From assembly GCF_014645735.1 (NCBI RefSeq), contig NZ_BMMH01000002.1, positions 434,001-498,000 on the forward strand: DNA of 64,000 nt, written 5' to 3'. The notes under the pieces are model-generated. The model was not told the DNA's origin. It saw only the letters and a program-made list of their open reading frames with translations, and ran no database searches. The stretch's first letter is position 1; every line of letters starts with the position of its first letter. Shown here piece after piece: positions 47,717 through 59,034 of the stretch. The translations under genes and the position numbers were made by a program. Origin of the DNA: Nocardia jinanensis. GTDB lineage: Bacteria > Actinomycetota > Actinomycetes > Mycobacteriales > Mycobacteriaceae.

Positions 47717-48718
47717 TCAGGGCAGCCGCTGCCGGAGCGCGAGGGCCACAACGATCCCGACAAAAGTCGACAGCAGTCCGAGTAACCACCAGGGCCGGCT
47801 CGCGTCACCTCGCGTCGTCTCGTATCCGATCTGCTCCTCCAGGGTGTCGTACACCCTGGACAGTTCCTGCAGCGTTGCGGCACTGTAGAAATCACCGCCC
47901 GACAAATTCGCGATCTCCTGCATCGCCTCGTCGTCGACCTCGACCTTCACCCGGTCGGTACCACCATCGTCACGGGGAATATCGACAGTTCCCCACTTTG
48001 TCCCGAAGGAGATGGTCGACACCGGAATCTTCTTGGTCTTCGCCAACCGAGCCGCCACGAATTCGTGGCGCGGATTGTCGACATCCTCGAAATCCGGAAC
48101 CGTCTGCTTACCGTCGGACATGAGCACGATCCGCGCCGGTGGTGGCGTCTCGGAACCACCGAGTACGGAAGCGAGTGTCTCGATCGACTGCAAGGCGGTG
48201 AGGATGCCCTCACCGGTCGCCGTTCGTTCGGCGAGCTTGATGTTGTCGATCGCGGCCTTCACCGATCCACGATCGGTGGTGGGCGAGACGAGCACCGAGG
48301 CGGTGCCCGCGTAGGTCACGAGGCCCAGGTTGATCCCGGGTGTGAGCCCCTCGGCGAAGTCCTTGGCCGCCTGTTGCGCGACCTCCAGTCGGCTCGGTGA
48401 GACATCGGTGGCCTCCATGGACAGCGAGACATCCATGACCAGCACGACGGTGGCCCGATTACGCGGCACCTTCTGTTCGGCCGTCGGACCGGCCGCACCG
48501 ATCGTGGAGAACACCATGCCCAGGATCAGCAGCACGATCGGCACATGACGCCAGAAGCTGGGCCGCTGAGGTGCGACCTTCTCGAGCTGCTCCATATTGC
48601 TGAACCGCAGCATATGCCGGTGTTTACTGCGCTGAGCCAGCAGATATCCCAGCGCCAGCAGCAGGATGACAGCAAGGAATCCGAGCCAGACAGGGGCGGT
48701 GAAATTCGAAATACTCAC
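47717..48718 (-). CDS. VWA-domain membrane protein of the MoxR operon
   Basis: 333 residues. Two N-terminal membrane helices frame a short loop. A von Willebrand A domain follows with the metal site DVSLSMEATD near residue 95, LVTYAGTASVLVSPTTD and IVLMSDGKQT, and one C-terminal helix anchors it. In Rv1481-type operons the VWA protein works with MoxR ATPase and DUF58 protein, probably in maturing cell-envelope enzymes. Its start overlaps the DUF58 stop by four bases. Confidence 0.94.
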   Translation of the reverse strand: MSISNFTAPVWLGFLAVILLLALGYLLAQRSKHRHMLRFSNMEQLEKVAPQRPSFWRHVPIVLLILGMVFSTIGAAGPTAEQKVPRNRATVVLVMDVSLSMEATDVSPSRLEVAQQAAKDFAEGLTPGINLGLVTYAGTASVLVSPTTDRGSVKAAIDNIKLAERTATGEGILTALQSIETLASVLGGSETPPPARIVLMSDGKQTVPDFEDVDNPRHEFVAARLAKTKKIPVSTISFGTKWGTVDIPRDDGGTDRVKVEVDDEAMQEIANLSGGDFYSAATLQELSRVYDTLEEQIGYETTRGDASRPWWLLGLLSTFVGIVVALALRQRLP

Positions 48719-49704
48719 TGGCGTGGCACCCGGGAGGTCGAGGCGCCGAGGCTGTGGCGCCGGGTGGAGACGAACCGGACCACATCGGCGATCCAGTCCC
48801 GGTCGGTCTGCAGGGTCAGCACCGGGGCGCCGCAGCTGCGTAAGGTCTGCTCGACCTCTTCCCGGTGCCGTTGCGCGGCCGCCGCGTAGTCGGCGCGCAA
48901 CTGTGGGGTGACGCTGAACTCGCGGGTCCGACCGGTCTCCGGATCGTGCAGCACCACATCCCCGATATCGGGCAGGGCGATATCACGCGGGTCGAGTACC
49001 TCGACGGCCAGCAGATCGTGGCGTGCGGAGATGGCCCGTAGCGACCGTTGCCAATCGATATCACCCAGGAAATCGCTGATGACGACCGCGAGGCCACGTT
49101 TACGCTGCGGCCGGCGCAACGATTCGATAGCGCCGCGCAGATCACCGCGCACCCCGTCGCGCGGATGCGGCGTGGTGGCGATACTGCGCAGCAACGACTG
49201 CGCGTGCACCCGGCCGCTGCGCGCGGGGATCCGCTGCATCTGCTCACCGGTCGCGACCACCGCGCCGACCCGGTTCCCGCCGCCCATCGTCAGATGGGTG
49301 ATCGCGGCGGCCGCGGCCACCGCGAGATCGCGTTTCTGGCAGGCTGCGGTGCCGAAGTCCAGGCTGGCGGACAGATCCACCACCATCCAGGTCTCCAGTT
49401 CGCGGTCGGCGATCATCTGCCGGACGTGCGGATGGGTGGTCCGCGCGGTGACCGACCAGTCCATCTGCCGCACATCGTCGCCGGGCTGATAGGCCCGTGC
49501 CTCCCCCGGCTCCGAACCGGGGCCGGGGATGAGGCCGAGGTGGTCGCCGTGCAGGACGCCGTCGAGGCGGCGGCGCACGGTGAGCTCGAGCGTTTTCAGG
49601 GCAGCCGTCAGATGCGGATCGGTCAGCTCGCCCGATCGGAACGACGGCGGGGCGTGGGGGTCGGGCACGGTCTCTCGGGCGCGGGGGTCCGGCGGCCGGG
49701 TCAC
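48715..49704 (-). CDS. DUF58 family protein of the MoxR operon
   Basis: 329 residues, Rv1480-like. The DUF58 core is R.YQPGDDVRQMDWSVTAR with DREL(ETW) further on and LVISDFLGD-like VVISDFLGDIDW. It has a VWA-related fold without membrane helices. It overlaps both neighbours by four bases, so moxR1, this gene and the VWA gene form one translational chain. Confidence 0.93.
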   Translation of the reverse strand: MTRPPDPRARETVPDPHAPPSFRSGELTDPHLTAALKTLELTVRRRLDGVLHGDHLGLIPGPGSEPGEARAYQPGDDVRQMDWSVTARTTHPHVRQMIADRELETWMVVDLSASLDFGTAACQKRDLAVAAAAAITHLTMGGGNRVGAVVATGEQMQRIPARSGRVHAQSLLRSIATTPHPRDGVRGDLRGAIESLRRPQRKRGLAVVISDFLGDIDWQRSLRAISARHDLLAVEVLDPRDIALPDIGDVVLHDPETGRTREFSVTPQLRADYAAAAQRHREEVEQTLRSCGAPVLTLQTDRDWIADVVRFVSTRRHSLGASTSRVPRQ

Positions 49705-50861
49705 TGGGGCTGGTTCGTGCCGGCGGTCTGCGGTACCTGAGGCGCCGGAGCCTGCTGCGGCGGCGCGGGCGGGCGATTGCCGTTCTCCGCGACGGGCGGG
49801 GCGCCGCCGGGCGCCACGGCCTGCGGCGCGACCTGCGGGAGGCCGACGGTCTGCAGGACCCGCTGGACCACGTCCTCCGGGCTGACCTCGTCGGCGAGCG
49901 CGTCGTAGGACAGTACGAGCCGGTGCCGCAGCACATCGGGGATGACCTCGATGACGTCCTGCGGGACCACATAGTCGCGGCCGCGGATCAGCGCCACGGC
50001 GCGGGCGGCCGCGATGATACCGAGGCTGGCACGCGGCGAGGCACCGTAGGACACCCAGTTCGCCACATCGTGCATACCGAATTCCGCCGGGGTACGGGTC
50101 GCGGAGATGACCCGGACCACGTAGTCGACCAGGGCGTGGTGTACGAAGGTGTTCGCGGCCAGTTTCTGGAGTCGGATGAGCTCCGTCGGTTCCAGGATCC
50201 GGCTCGGCTCCGGCGGGGTCACACCCATCCGGTAGATGATCTCGCGCTCTTCCTCCACCGAGGGATAGTCGACGACGACCTTGAACAGGAAGCGGTCGCG
50301 CTGCGCTTCCGGCAGCGGGTACACGCCCTCGCTCTCGATCGGGTTCTGGGTGGCCATCACCAGGAACGGATCGGGCATCGGGTAGGTCTTACCGCCGATC
50401 GACACATGCCGCTCGGCCATCACCTCGAGCAGCGCCGACTGCACCTTGGCCGGGGCGCGGTTGATCTCGTCGGCGAGGACGAAGTTCGCGACCACGGGCC
50501 CGAGTTCGGTATCGAACTCCTCCCGGCCCTGCCGGTAGATGCGCGTCCCGACGAGGTCGGTCGGCACCAGGTCGGGGGTGAACTGGACGCGGGAGAACGA
50601 ACCGCCCACCACTTTGGCGAAGGTCTCGACCGCGAGCGTCTTGGCGATACCGGGGACACCCTCCAGCAGAACGTGTCCTCTGGCGAGCACCCCGACGAGC
50701 AGCCGCTCGACCAGCCGGTCCTGCCCGACGATGACCCGCTTGATCTCGTAGATCGCCTTTTCCAGGGTCTGGACGTCACGCTCGAGGGCGCTCGAAGCAG
50801 GCGCCGGCGGTTCCTTCGCCAAATCTGCCCCGCTGACACCGTCCGTCGAAGTCACCAACAT
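49701..50861 (-). CDS. moxR1: MoxR-family AAA+ ATPase
   Basis: 386 residues from the ATG at 50861 (MLVTSTDGVSG). The longer open frame upstream is non-coding. Walker A GVPGIAKT is at 68-75, Walker B FVLADEIN near 126 and sensor MATQNPIESEGVYPLPEAQ near 165. A C-terminal helical lid and a proline- and glutamine-rich tail end the protein. MoxR proteins remodel or insert metal cofactors with VWA and DUF58 partners. Orthologue of Rv1479 by position. Confidence 0.95.
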   Translation of the reverse strand: MLVTSTDGVSGADLAKEPPAPASSALERDVQTLEKAIYEIKRVIVGQDRLVERLLVGVLARGHVLLEGVPGIAKTLAVETFAKVVGGSFSRVQFTPDLVPTDLVGTRIYRQGREEFDTELGPVVANFVLADEINRAPAKVQSALLEVMAERHVSIGGKTYPMPDPFLVMATQNPIESEGVYPLPEAQRDRFLFKVVVDYPSVEEEREIIYRMGVTPPEPSRILEPTELIRLQKLAANTFVHHALVDYVVRVISATRTPAEFGMHDVANWVSYGASPRASLGIIAAARAVALIRGRDYVVPQDVIEVIPDVLRHRLVLSYDALADEVSPEDVVQRVLQTVGLPQVAPQAVAPGGAPPVAENGNRPPAPPQQAPAPQVPQTAGTNQPQ

Positions 50862-51216
50862 CCCCGCTTTCGCCTTGGTCCTGTGCGTGCTGTCACAACT
50901 ATTCCAGGTGATGGCCGTATATGCCGTAACCGGCTCCACCATAGGCGCAAAACCGACGCGCTCGCATGCGCACAGAACCCGGAGTGCCGCCGTCGAGCTC
51001 CGCCGCGGTCCGTGCGCCGAACTGCCCCGATCACACAAAAGTGTCCGATCACGATCGTGATCGGACACTGTCGATTCGCAGCCGTGGGCCGTCCGAGCGG
51101 TCCTGGGCCTACTCGTATAGGACCACTTGCCGCGGCCATGCGGCTTCTCATAGCAGTCGATATGCTTCGACCCGGTCTGCGCGCGGCTCCCCCAGGAAGT
51201 CCGGTATCCGGCGATC
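50862..51216. other. Gap where M. tuberculosis has ripA/ripB
   Basis: 355 bases between moxR1 and the Rv1476-like gene. No NlpC/P60 gene or remnant is visible in any frame. The region contains the 30-bp palindrome at 51040-51069, described separately, and presumably the moxR1 promoter. Confidence 0.6.
51036..51069 (-). terminator. Perfect 30-bp palindrome with T-tract
   Basis: 51040-51069 reads the same on both strands (half-site AGTGTCCGATCACGA). On the minus strand it is followed by TTTTGTGTG, so it can work as an intrinsic terminator for the Rv1476-like transcript or as an attenuator before moxR1. As DNA it is also a possible dimer-binding site. Confidence 0.6.
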
Positions 51217-51792
51217 CTAGCGGGCCACCCGCTCCTCTTCACGCGAATCATCTTCGGGCAGAAGAACTTTCACGCCGTTGCGCGCCTTGAGCCAGGCCAG
51301 GCCGGCAATGGCGGCGACGAATCCGAGCAGAATCACGATCGTGACCGTGGTCGGATCGATCAGACCCTCGTGCTGGACCCGGTCCACGAACGTCCGCGTT
51401 TTGACATCGACGGAGTCAGCCGGACGCACGGCCCGCACATGATCCTCGGCCAGTTCGAGGCGGACCCGGCTGATGTTGTCGCTGTAGGTGCCCACCCAGT
51501 CCTGGCTCAGCACCAGGACCGTCCCGTGTTCGGTCTTGGCCACCTCGGTCGCCAGATCACGCAGCTCGGAATCATGACCGGGGTTGCCTTCGATCACCAC
51601 CACACTCAACTCGATCCCCTGCTCCCGCGCCGTATCGACGATGGTGGCCAGGTCTTCCTGGTCCGTCCCTTCAGGAGTAGCCACCGAATTATCGGCAAGA
51701 TCGTTCCGGACCTCTGTCATGGTCTCCGAATCGAATCCGTCCGGGAGCTTGGTGGCCCTCGGGGAGAAGGCCGAGGTGTGGGTGACGGTCAT
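51217..51792 (-). CDS. Rv1476-like membrane protein (DUF6676 type)
   Basis: 191 residues from the ATG at 51792 (MTVTHTSAFSPRATKLPDGF). In-frame ATGs at 51819 and 51855 are possible but less like the family. The N-terminal domain has GIELSVVVIEGNPGHDSELRDLATEV and LVLSQDWVGTYSDNISRVRLELAEDH. A single C-terminal membrane helix (TVTIVILLGFVAAIAGLAW) and a charged tail follow. In mycobacteria it lies in the same operon as the ripA/ripB hydrolases and moxR1. Confidence 0.85.
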   Translation of the reverse strand: MTVTHTSAFSPRATKLPDGFDSETMTEVRNDLADNSVATPEGTDQEDLATIVDTAREQGIELSVVVIEGNPGHDSELRDLATEVAKTEHGTVLVLSQDWVGTYSDNISRVRLELAEDHVRAVRPADSVDVKTRTFVDRVQHEGLIDPTTVTIVILLGFVAAIAGLAWLKARNGVKVLLPEDDSREEERVAR

Positions 51793-54945
<3,153 letters not shown>

Positions 54946-54994
54946 TCACGCCGTGCGGGACGGCGCCGCTTCCGGCGCGTATACGCGCCCCCAG

Positions 54995-55062
54995 GGCTCG
55001 TCGTTGCGGACCCGGGACTCCGCGCCTACGGCGCATGTGCTCCGGGTCCGCAACGACGAGCC
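54995..55062. terminator. Long inverted repeat after acn
   Basis: 21-base arms at 54995-55015 and 55042-55062 (GGCTCGTCGTTGCGGACCCG... and its complement) are exact reverse complements. A small inner hairpin GCGCC-TAC-GGCGC sits in the loop. It lies 50 bases after the acn stop and should end acn transcription. The length is unusual. Confidence 0.7.
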
Positions 55063-55144
55063 GGGCGCCGCTCGCAGGACTCGCTCCCGGCGGGGTTGCG
55101 AGGGCGCCGGGAGGTCACTTGTTCGTTCGCTCGTAATCTGATGG

Positions 55145-55171
55145 CCCCGCGCGGTGATCCGCCGCGCGGGG
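55145..55171. terminator. Hairpin before acnR
   Basis: CCCCGCGCGG and CCGCGCGGGG around a seven-base loop, followed by TTCGT. It lies 23 bases before the acnR start. It may be a second terminator after acn or a structure in the acnR leader. Confidence 0.5.
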
Positions 55172-55194
55172 TTCGTATCCGTTGAAGGAGCACG

Positions 55195-55761
55195 ATGCCC
55201 AAGGTCAGCGACGATCATCTGGCCGCCCGGCGTAAACAGATACTCGACGGCGCCCGGCGCTGTTTCGCCGAGTTCGGGTACGACGGCGCCACGGTGCGGC
55301 GCCTCGAGGACGCCATCGGCCTGTCCCGTGGTGCGATCTTCCACCATTTCCGGGACAAGGACGCGCTGTTCTTCGCGCTCGCCCAGGAGGACGCCGAGCG
55401 GATGGCGGATGTGGCGGCCAACCAGGGTCTCGTACAGGTGATGCGGGATATGCTCGCCGACCCGCAGGAGTACAACTGGCTGGGGACCCGGCTCGAGATC
55501 GCCCGCCGGCTGCGCACCGATCCGGAGTTCCGGGCCGGCTGGACCCAGCGGTCGGCCGAGCTCACCGCGGCGACTCTGGCTCGCCTGGAACGCCGCAAAG
55601 CAGCCGGAGCGCTGCGCGACGATGTGCCCACCGATGTCCTGCTGGGTTATCTCGATCTGGTGCTCGACGGTCTCATCGCCCGAATCGCTTCCGGGCACAC
55701 CAACGAAAACCTCACCGCTGTCCTGGATCTCGTCGAGGCCTCGGTGCGCCGCCGCCCCTGA
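55195..55761 (+). CDS. acnR: TetR-family aconitase repressor
   Basis: 188 residues. The helix-turn-helix TVRRLEDAIGLSRGAIFHHF and the following RDKDALFFALAQEDAERMADVA are nearly the sequence known for AcnR of Corynebacterium and Rv1474c. AcnR represses acn and is released by citrate with magnesium. AAGGAG precedes the ATG. It is separated from acn by strong hairpins, so it probably has its own promoter or depends on read-through. Confidence 0.93.
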   Translation: MPKVSDDHLAARRKQILDGARRCFAEFGYDGATVRRLEDAIGLSRGAIFHHFRDKDALFFALAQEDAERMADVAANQGLVQVMRDMLADPQEYNWLGTRLEIARRLRTDPEFRAGWTQRSAELTAATLARLERRKAAGALRDDVPTDVLLGYLDLVLDGLIARIASGHTNENLTAVLDLVEASVRRRP

Positions 55762-55795
55762 GCGTACTGCGCCCCGCCCGCGCCACCCGGCGCGC

Positions 55796-56302
55796 TCAGC
55801 TCCCGGATTCCAGTGCGGTGAGCAGCTTTCCGGCAATCCGGTCCAGTTCCCGGCATTCGGCCGCGGTCAGCGCCGACAACATGCGCGTCTCGTTGGCGGT
55901 GTGTTCGGTGACCACGATGTCGACCAGCTCGCGGCCCACATCGGTCAATGCGACCCGCACGGCCCGGCGGTCGCCCACGTCCGCGATACGGCGCACGTAG
56001 CCCGCCGATTCCAAGCGGTCCAGCCGCCCCGTCATCCCCGCCCGCGACAGCATGAGGGTGTCCGCCAGCGCGGAGGGGTTGAGCTCGAAGGGTTCACCGG
56101 CCCGCCGCAGCGCGGCCAGCACGTCGAATTCCCCCCGGCGCAGACCGTGGGCGAAGAACACCGCCTCGATCTCCCGTTCAGTGACGACCGCCAGCCGACC
56201 GAGGCGGCCGAAGACCACCATCGCCGCCAGATCCAGGTCGGGGCGTTCCCGTCGCCACTGCCGCTCGATGGCATCGATCGCATCTGATTCGGGTTCGGAC
56301 AT
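55796..56302 (-). CDS. MarR-family transcriptional regulator
   Basis: 168 residues from the ATG at 56302 (MSEPESDAIDAIERQW). The winged helix includes NPSALADTLMLSRAGMTGRL and the wing GDRRAVRVALTDVG. It is divergent from the cupin gene. The 71 bases between them carry repeated TTCG-N4-CGAA elements, so it probably controls the cupin gene and itself. Ligand unknown. Confidence 0.92.
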   Translation of the reverse strand: MSEPESDAIDAIERQWRRERPDLDLAAMVVFGRLGRLAVVTEREIEAVFFAHGLRRGEFDVLAALRRAGEPFELNPSALADTLMLSRAGMTGRLDRLESAGYVRRIADVGDRRAVRVALTDVGRELVDIVVTEHTANETRMLSALTAAECRELDRIAGKLLTALESGS

Positions 56303-56330
56303 GGACACGAGTCTATTCGCCGGCATATAG

Positions 56331-56357
56331 TTCGGTATCGAATTATTCGGAAGCGAA
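56331..56357. promoter_or_regulatory. Candidate MarR operator between marR and cupin gene
   Basis: Two elements TTCG-N4-CGAA at 56331-56342 and 56346-56357 share the palindrome CGAATTATTCG (56339-56349). They lie 15 bases apart, which allows binding of two dimers over the cupin promoter. Confidence 0.6.
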
Positions 56358-56373
56358 TTACATAGGAGCGTCC

Positions 56374-56871
56374 GTGAACACCACCCCGCACCCCCTCGCC
56401 GTCCGGCAGCCGGGAGAAGCCGAAACGCTGCACACCGAATCAGTCACCATGCGTCTGCTCATCGACGCCGAGCAGGCCCACGGCACGGCCAGCACGCTCG
56501 AGGTCACCATGGACCGCGGCGCAGACGGCGCGGCACCGCATTTCCACACGCTGTCCGATGAACTCTTCTACGTCGCCGACGGCGAACTGCAGCTCATGGC
56601 CGGGGACCGTATCGTCACCGTGGGAGCCGGCGGGGTCGCCGTGGTGCCGAAGACGACCGTCCACGCTTTCGGCGCCGCACCCGGCCACGGGGCCCGCATT
56701 CTGATCGCCCTCATGCCCGGCGTACAGCGGTTCGGCTACTTCCGGCTGCTCGAACGTATCGCCCGCGGCGAAGCCACCCTGGACGAACTCGCCGCGTCTC
56801 AGGACGAATACGACAACCACTTCGTCGACGCGCCCCGGTGGTGGCAGGAACGCAACGCCCAGCGCCGCTGA
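56374..56871 (+). CDS. Cupin-domain protein
   Basis: 165 residues. A single conserved β-barrel cupin: GAAPHFHTLSDELFYVADGEL is the first metal motif (H-x-H...E), with a later G-x-VAVVPKTTVHAF as the second. Cupins of this size include quercetinase- and pirin-like enzymes as well as isomerases. The C-terminal helix region (LDELAASQDEYDNHFVDAP) is an extension seen in several actinobacterial copies. Starts at a GTG. Probably under the divergent MarR protein. Confidence 0.88.
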   Translation: MNTTPHPLAVRQPGEAETLHTESVTMRLLIDAEQAHGTASTLEVTMDRGADGAAPHFHTLSDELFYVADGELQLMAGDRIVTVGAGGVAVVPKTTVHAFGAAPGHGARILIALMPGVQRFGYFRLLERIARGEATLDELAASQDEYDNHFVDAPRWWQERNAQRR

Positions 56872-56909
56872 ACGGGAACAACCGGGGGCACCGGCGGGTT
56901 CGCACCGGC

Positions 56910-57485
56910 ATGACCTTCTCCGTCCCCGTGACCGTTCGCGGTTACGAACTAGATGTCCAAGGCCATGTCAATCAGGCGGTCTACCTGCAGTACGCCGAAC
57001 ACGCCCGCTGGGAGTTCCTGCTCGCCGCGGGTCTGCAAGCGGACAAACTGGTGGCCGCGCGGGTGGGGCCGGTGGTCCTGGAGAGCACCATCAAGTACCG
57101 GCGCGAACTGCGCGGCGGCGACGATTTCCGGGTCACCTGCGAGTTCGAATGGGGTAGCGGGAAGACCTATCGCATCCGGCAGGAGATGATCCGCACCGAC
57201 GACACCCTCTCCGCCGAGGTGGCGGTGATCGGCGGCCTGCTGGATCTGGATGCTCGCCGGTTGCTCGCCGATCCGGGCGGTCGTTTCCGCGAACTGGCCA
57301 CGAATCCGGAACTTCTCGGACCTGATCGCCGGCAGGCCGGTACGGCAAACAATTCTCCAGCGACCGGCCGCTGCCCCGTTTCCGGAAATTCTCCGCCACG
57401 GGAAAATTTCCGAGGACAAGATCAGGTATCCGAACAGGGGAGATCCGGCGATATCGGCTGCCGGAGCCTCCGGTCGGCGATATGA
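56910..57485 (+). CDS. Hotdog-fold acyl-CoA thioesterase with unusual C-terminal extension
   Basis: 191 residues from the ATG at 56910. The first 140 are a 4-hydroxybenzoyl-CoA-type thioesterase: DVQGHVNQAVYLQYAEHARWEF has the catalytic aspartate region, and VLESTIKYRRELRGGDDF follows. Family members end near residue 140-150. The last 50 residues (from RQAGTANNSPATGR on) are low-complexity and read like translated intergenic DNA. The original stop may therefore have been lost. It follows the cupin gene by 38 bases. Confidence 0.85.
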   Translation: MTFSVPVTVRGYELDVQGHVNQAVYLQYAEHARWEFLLAAGLQADKLVAARVGPVVLESTIKYRRELRGGDDFRVTCEFEWGSGKTYRIRQEMIRTDDTLSAEVAVIGGLLDLDARRLLADPGGRFRELATNPELLGPDRRQAGTANNSPATGRCPVSGNSPPRENFRGQDQVSEQGRSGDIGCRSLRSAI

Positions 57486-57536
57486 TCCGGACGCGCTCGG
57501 GTCGTGGCACACTGCGAGCAAGATCGGAGAATCCAG

Positions 57537-57977
57537 ATGACCGATGCCCTCCACCTGCTCGACACACCCGGACGCGGTGTGGTGGCCACCCTCACAGGTG
57601 CGCTGGTCGGCGAATCCGACCGCGATATCCGTGTCCGGGTGGCAGACGGGATGTGGACGTTCCGCCGCGGTGACGTACTCGCCGTCCAGGACCTCGACGA
57701 CCGGACGGCCGGCCGCCGGGTCCGCGTCGACATCCGCCCCGGCAGCACCGCCGATTTCACCCGCAGCCTCCGGATCGATGTAGTGGAACGGCCGATGACC
57801 CTGGCGGCACCGCCATCCGAGGCGTTCGGCGACCCACAGCTACGCCGCCTCACCGAATCCTGGGCCCAGCGCCTCGACCTGGCCGATACCCCCGAATTCC
57901 CCGCGACGTTCACGTGCGCTCAGACCCGGTCGCGCAATACCAGCGACGACGGTATCCACAGCGACAGCTTCGACTGA
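57537..57977 (+). CDS. Unknown protein, possible precursor or adaptor for the ATP-grasp enzyme
   Basis: 146 residues from the ATG at 57537, with GGAG eight bases upstream. Residues 10-100 are β-strand-rich (VVATLTGALVG, IRVRVADGMWTFRRGDVLAV, RVRVDIRPGSTADF). A helix (QLRRLTESWAQRLDL) follows, and then a tail of about 20 residues rich in Thr, Ser and Asp (RNTSDDGIHSDSFD). Such Ser/Thr plus Asp tails are what graspetide core peptides look like. I do not recognise the folded part. The ATP-grasp gene starts 12 bases after its stop. Confidence 0.7.
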   Translation: MTDALHLLDTPGRGVVATLTGALVGESDRDIRVRVADGMWTFRRGDVLAVQDLDDRTAGRRVRVDIRPGSTADFTRSLRIDVVERPMTLAAPPSEAFGDPQLRRLTESWAQRLDLADTPEFPATFTCAQTRSRNTSDDGIHSDSFD

Positions 57978-57989
57978 ACGGCGGGCGCG

Positions 57990-58952
57990 ATGAGCACCCG
58001 GGAGACCGCAGCGGTCCTCATCGTCTCCGAATCCGACGATCTGCACGCCGCTGCCATGGAGGTGACGCTGCGGGAACAGCACGCGATCGTCCCGCTCCGC
58101 CTCGATCTGCGTGATTTCCCGCGCGAGCCGGGCAGTTTCCGCCTCGACGAGGCCGGCGTCGAACGGTCGCTGGCCGGACTGGACGGGCTGGACGGGGTCC
58201 GCTCGGTCTGGTGGCGGCGCCCGCATCCGAGCTCGGTGCCGTCCGGCGTCCGCGCCGACGACAACGCCTACCGGCAGGCCGAATGCGACGGCTTCGTCCA
58301 GGGACTGCTGTGGTCGCTGGGTGCCCAGTGGGTCAACGACCCGGGTAACGACCGGATCGCCCACCGCAAGATCGTCCAGCTGGATACCGCGCGCCGAGCG
58401 GGCTGCGCGGTACCGGAGACCCTGGTCACCAATGACCCGGACGCGGCCCGCGACTTCATCGAACATCGTGGCGACCGTGTCGTTTTCAAACGCACCGGCA
58501 CCTCCCGCGCCGAATTCTCCGAGACCAGGCTGGTCGGCGCCGCCGATCTGGACCGGCTCACCGGGATCCGCTGGGCGCCCACCATCTTCCAGCGTTATAT
58601 CGACCCGGAATGCGATCTGCGGGTGGTGTGGGTAGATGGGCAGGAGTGGGCGGTACGCATCGATTCCCGCTCCGGCGCCGGGCGCGTGGATTCCCGGCTG
58701 GACACCTCGGTCGATTTCGCGCCCGCGCTCCTACCGGCGGCCGTCAGCAAATCGCTGGCGACGCTGATGGGCACGCTGGGCCTGAGTTTCGGCGTGCTGG
58801 ATCTACGGGTGGGCCTCGACGGCGAATACTACTTCCTCGAGGTCAACCCGCAGGGACAGTTCGCCTACCTCGAGATCAAGACCGGACTGCCGATCTTCAC
58901 CAGCCTGGCCAATCTCCTGACCCACGGGGACGGCTCCGTCTCCGGCTGGTGA
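57990..58952 (+). CDS. ATP-grasp enzyme of the MvdC/MvdD (graspetide maturase) type
   Basis: 320 residues. The N-terminal pre-ATP-grasp domain begins AAVLIVSESDDLHAAAMEV and continues PLRLDLRDFPR. SVWWRRPHPSS is the family's conserved W/Y-RRP loop. The ATP-grasp core has VNDPGNDRIAHRKIVQLDTA, RVVFKRTGTS, IFQRYIDPECDLRVVWV and, at the end, FLEVNPQGQF with the metal-binding Glu and Asn. In this family the enzyme joins Asp or Glu side chains to Ser, Thr or Lys in a precursor peptide. The short-spaced gene before it is the natural candidate substrate or partner. Confidence 0.85.
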   Translation: MSTRETAAVLIVSESDDLHAAAMEVTLREQHAIVPLRLDLRDFPREPGSFRLDEAGVERSLAGLDGLDGVRSVWWRRPHPSSVPSGVRADDNAYRQAECDGFVQGLLWSLGAQWVNDPGNDRIAHRKIVQLDTARRAGCAVPETLVTNDPDAARDFIEHRGDRVVFKRTGTSRAEFSETRLVGAADLDRLTGIRWAPTIFQRYIDPECDLRVVWVDGQEWAVRIDSRSGAGRVDSRLDTSVDFAPALLPAAVSKSLATLMGTLGLSFGVLDLRVGLDGEYYFLEVNPQGQFAYLEIKTGLPIFTSLANLLTHGDGSVSGW

Positions 58953-58989
58953 GCGCACCGACGGGGGCGGTCCACACGCGGACCCTCGC

Positions 58990-59011
58990 CGCCGGGCGCG
59001 TCATCCCGGCG
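58990..59011. terminator. Hairpin between convergent genes
   Basis: CGCCGGG and CCCGGCG around an eight-base loop, between the ATP-grasp stop and the end of the Rv1473A-like gene. No T-tract. Confidence 0.5.
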
Positions 59012-59034
59012 ACGGAGCCTGCGAATACGGTGGA

